Source: Chrysemys picta bellii
Lineage: Eukaryota; Chordata; Testudines; Emydidae
Assembly: GCF_011386835.1 (NCBI RefSeq)
Contig: NC_088791.1
Span: 129,122,943-129,186,942 of the forward strand
Length of the DNA: 64,000 nucleotides
Direction of reading: 5' to 3'
The position numbers were made by a program, and so were the translations under genes. The number at the start of each line of letters is the position of its first letter. The stretch's first letter is position 1. Shown in pieces: positions 60,884 to 64,000 of this stretch. Below the pieces are notes generated by a model. It did no database searches, had not been told where the DNA came from, and saw nothing but the letters and a program-made list of their open reading frames with translations.

Positions 60884-62900
60884 CAGGACTGCACAACTTG
60901 TAAAGTGGCGAGGGCCATATTACTCCAAAGAAAACAGCTGAGGGCTGAAACCCCCCGGCCCCACGGAAACACCCCCACTCCCAGCGCCGCCCAGCCCCGC
61001 GGAAACAAACCCTCCTTCCCCAGCACCGCCCCCAAAAAGGAAGGTTTGTGTGTGTGTGAGGGGGTGATATTTTATTAAGAATTTTTCAATTAAACCAAAC
61101 AATTTTTTTAATTATTTTAATTTTTTTTTATGAATCATGGAAAAATGAAAAAAATCTGTTCCGTTGAAAGAAAACATTTGTACTTTTCATAATTACCTTG
61201 CAAATTTAATGAGAAATATTACATCTCTTTTCGGCAGCAAGCTTGTCGTATTCGGGGGTCATATTTGAAGTGGATATTTTCATAATGTCTTCCAAATGGT
61301 CATCAGTCAGAGAAGAACGTTGCTTGTTTTTATTCATGTTCATGATGGAAAATGTTTGTTCACATATGTAAGCGCTTCCAAAAATGCTGAACGTTTTCAG
61401 TGCAACTTCATTGTCCAGACTTTTGTAGAAGTCTCGCAAGCTGCTTTCTCTGTGCTTATTTCGGTAAACTGCCGAACACTGAAGTTCAATAACCTCCAAC
61501 TGCAAATCTAGTGGCACTTCCTCTGGATCCACAGAAAAGGGATCTTCAATCAGCTTCAACTGGACGTCTTCTTCTTTAGACGCACAAGTGGGAAAGTGAC
61601 ACATTTCACCTTTTGACAGCTGACTTCTGAAAAGTTTCAATTTCATTTTGAAAGCTTTCACTGCTGCACACATTTGAAATACAAGTTGATTTTTTCCCTG
61701 AAGCTGAATGTTGAGATCATTCAGGTGTGCTGTAATATCACAAAAGAAAAAGAGATCTTGATTCTAGGACTCATTTTCAAGCTCTGGGAATTTTATTGGC
61801 CCATTTTCTAGGAATGTTGCTACCTCCTCTTTCAAAGCAACGAAACGCTGGAGCACTCTTCCTCGACTCAACCACCTCACTTCTGTATGGTAGATTAAGT
61901 CATTGCACTCGGTGTCTACCCCTTCAAGAAAGGCTCGAAATGTCCTATGTTTTAGTCCTCTAGAATGGATGTAGTTTACAATGGAAACTACCACTGACAT
62001 TACATGCTCAAATTTTAAGACTTTGCTACACAAAACCTGCTGATGTATAAGGCAGTGATGTTTGGTTATTTGTCTCCCGAAAAATTCTTCAAGAAGAGTA
62101 ACTGCTCCAACATTTTTTCGGCACATAGCTGGAGCACCATCAGTACATATGGCCACCAAGTTTGTGAAATCTAATCCCGACTTATCATTCATGCACTTTA
62201 TCACTTCACTGGAGATTTCTTTTCCGGTTGTGCGACCCGTCATGGAGCACATGCCAGCAAGTTCTTCAGTAATTTCAAAGTTTTTATCAATACCTCTAAT
62301 AAAAATAAGAAGTTGGGCAGTGTCTTTTAAATCAGTGCTTTCATCCATAGCTAGGGAGTAAAAGCAGAATTCACTGACTCTCTGCTTTATCTGATCACTT
62401 AGATTGGTAGAAATGTCAGCTATTCTTCTCTGTACCGTCATGCGCGATAGACTGACATTCTCAAATATTCCCCTTTTCTGGACATAACTCAGATACAGCA
62501 ATCAACATACGCTTTTTTAAAAACTCACCTTCTATGAAGCATTTCCCAGCACTAGCAATTTCCTTAGAAATTTTAAAGCTTACTTTAGTAACTGTATCGT
62601 TCTCAGTGCTTACTTTCTTGAAAATTTGCTGTTCTCTACTAAGGTTTTTCGCTAAACTGGCTGCTTTAATTATTTTTTCATTTGGACTCAATTTGGCGAG
62701 ATTGGGATGTTTAGTTTCAAAGTGCCGCCGAAGGTTGTATTCTTTCGAAACGGCTAACATTTCGCGACACACGAGGCACAGTATTTTGTCTTTGGAAACA
62801 GTACATAAGTATTTATTCGACCATTCAATGTTGAAAACTCTGTGCTCTGATTCTATTTTTCTTTTCACTCATGGTATCCATTATGAAGCTCAAGATTTTG
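60884..62900 (-). mobile_element. Autonomous-type hAT transposon, right boundary unresolved
   Basis: The left boundary candidate CAGGACTGCACAACTTG at 60884 has the form of a hAT terminus and is followed by a GC-rich 3' UTR-like region. The transposase frame (separate entry) fills 61206-62868. The opposite end should lie between 62900 and about 63300, but I could not identify a matching inverted terminus or 8-bp duplication. Confidence 0.65.
61206..62868 (-). pseudogene. hAT transposase (BED finger, GTF2IRD2/ZBED-like), one stop and one frameshift
   Basis: This encodes about 550 codons in transcript sense of LRP6. The N-terminal frame (62461-62868) has a BED-type zinc finger with CLVC and RRHFETKH spaced as C2H2. 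After a single-base frame change near 62480, the main frame (61764-62501) carries the RNase-H-like catalytic blocks: LAMDESTD (first Asp), AICTDGAPAM (second Asp), HHCLIHQ (Cys/His block) and RWLSRGRVLQRF. A TAG at about 61761 interrupts the frame, which continues unbroken to 61206 with EQTFSIMN and RSSLTDDHL, the conserved C-terminal hAT dimerisation/catalytic region. The family includes domesticated genes such as GTF2IRD2 and ZBED5, but two disabling lesions argue for a recently dead transposon, not a host gene. Confidence 0.85.
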
Positions 62901-63340
62901 TTGAATAAATTCACACACAAGGGAAACACTCACAGTCACACACAAAGAGAAGTGTGGCGCATGGCACACTTGCAAGGCACTGACGGTGTGTGGAAGCCTG
63001 TAGGTCCAGGGGTCACTATATTACTGCACACAGCAGTCAATCAATGCAGTTGCAGATAAATCTCTGCATTATGCATTTTTGTATAACTTCTATATGACTT
63101 TGTATTGAACCTTGGTACTATGTTATAAAGGGCTCCTAAGATAGTATAATTAAGGTAAAAGAAATATTTCTTCTGTGCAAATTTTTGAAGCAGAGTTCAA
63201 ATTTGTGTGCCATGAGGCAAATGCGCCCGAGTAAAATGCTTATACATTTAAAAAGTTTTAATTTGCAAGTTGTGTCAATTTATATGGGTTTTCAGATAGT
63301 GACATCATAAGTAAAAAAGTTTCCCAATACACACAGATTT
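62901..63340. other. Intron 2 stretch beside the hAT element
   Basis: Probably includes the hAT 5' UTR and end. GCAAGTTGTGTCAATTT at 63264-63280 loosely resembles the inverse of the left terminus ACAACTTG, but this may be chance. Confidence 0.3.
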
Positions 63341-63560
63341 CTCCTCCCTCCCTCCCAGTGCCCTTCCCCACAGCCCCACCACCACAACTAAACAATGCCC
63401 CATACAGACCCCCCACTGCCCAGTGCCCTGACACACACAGTACTCCCCCACTGCCCAGCACCCCCCAACAGGCCCCCACTGCCTAGCACCCCAAAACACA
63501 CAAACCTCCCCCACTGCCCAGCGCCCTCCACACCTTCACAGCCCAGCACCCTCCCCGTAC
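63340..63560. repeat. C-rich degenerate minisatellite
   Basis: CCCCACTGCCCAGCACCC-type units recur four or five times at 20-60 bp spacing, mixed with (CA)n. Long minus frames rich in Gly and Trp here come from the repeat. Confidence 0.7.
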
Positions 63561-63710
63561 ACCTCCTAGACACTCACTCCACCACACCCTGCCCCCTTCC
63601 CTGGCCGCACTCATCAGCCCTGCTGGGAGGTCTCCAACTCCTAGGGTGAGAGCGGCAAGGGGAGTCTCCAGTGGTGAGCTGGAGCCGGTTCACACCGGTT
63701 CACGGTAACT

Positions 63711-63794
63711 GGCTGTTAAATTTAGAAGCCCTTTTAGAACCAGTTGTCCTGCATGGGACAACCGGTTCTAAAAGGGCTTCTAAATTTAACAACC
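63711..63794. repeat. Near-perfect hairpin
   Basis: Arms of about 35 bp (63715-63749 and 63756-63790) with one difference noted and a 6-bp loop region TGCATG. Arm words: TTAAATTTAGAAGCCCTTTT and AACCAGTTGTCC. Probably part of a fold-back DNA transposon starting near GGTGAGCTGGAGCCGG. Confidence 0.85.
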
Positions 63795-63807
63795 GGTAAG
63801 TTGAAGT

Positions 63808-64000
63808 GATCAGGAGCGTAGCTGGGGGGGGGGGGGCAGGGGGAGCAGAGGGAGCGGCCGCTCCCCCTAAGCACATTATCCAAAAGTGGCGCCTTAGGAG
63901 CCGACCCCGTGGGTGCTCCAACTCTCCGCCCCGCTCCCCGGCCCCAGCTCACCTCCGCTCCGCCTCTGAACACTCCGCCCCACTTCTCCCCCCGCTTCCT
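63808..64000. mobile_element. hAT-like element, left part only
   Basis: CAGGAGCGTAGCTGGGG followed by a poly-G run and GC-rich sequence resembles a hAT end. It leaves the window. Confidence 0.4.

Noticed and set aside
61206..62868. A domesticated host gene (GTF2IRD2 or ZBED5-like)
   Set aside because: A stop and a frameshift disrupt the frame, and there is a hAT-like end next to it; a dead transposon explains it better.
63340..63560. A CRISPR-like array
   Set aside because: Units and spacings are irregular, and this is a eukaryotic C-rich minisatellite.

Overview
This window is vertebrate nuclear DNA, almost certainly from a turtle. It carries a tRNA-headed SINE with a CR1-type tail, several CR1 LINE pieces, PIF/Harbinger, hAT and Tigger-like DNA transposons, DIRS-like sequence, old MIR elements, and Penelope-like terminal repeats. 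It is AT-rich intronic sequence with isolated GC-rich islands that coincide with transposons.

The only host gene is LRP6, the Wnt co-receptor, on the minus strand. Five consecutive coding exons are present: 51683-51880, 31035-31231, 30117-30248, 19968-20364 and 18711-18882 (198, 197, 132, 397 and 172 bp). They correspond to exons 3-7 of the conserved LRP5/LRP6 gene structure, have GT-AG borders and compatible phases, and have no stops. They encode the second half of beta-propeller 1, EGF-like module 1, and most of beta-propeller 2. The protein sequence matches LRP6 rather than LRP5. Exons 1-2 lie beyond position 64000 and exon 8 onward lies before position 1. Introns 3-6 are 20451, 786, 9752 and 1085 bp. 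Introns 2 and 7 are open-ended, at more than 12.1 kb and more than 18.7 kb.

Intron 7 (1-18710) holds a decayed DIRS-like element, an LTR-like segment, a CR1 fragment, a broken PIF/Harbinger element with transposase and Myb-like reading frames, Penelope-like palindromes, a hAT with exact 8-bp target duplications, Tigger-like elements and MIRs. Intron 5 holds Harbinger-type MITEs, a turtle SINE and a MIR. Intron 3 holds many short hAT, Tigger and Penelope-like insertions, a CpG-rich hAT MITE, a LINE reverse-transcriptase remnant and a CR1 3' end. Intron 2 holds more Penelope-like and hAT MITEs and a nearly intact hAT transposase frame with one stop and one frameshift.

The most unusual signal is a set of short Penelope-like insertions that fold back on themselves, one of them a perfect 170-bp palindrome. 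They are bounded by 8-13 bp target duplications and carry, or break at, hammerhead-ribozyme-like motifs (CTGATGA or CCGAAGA, then a stem, then GAAA or a degenerate form). Two of these motifs lie in the sense orientation of LRP6 introns. I found no CRISPR array, operon, tRNA gene or rRNA gene.
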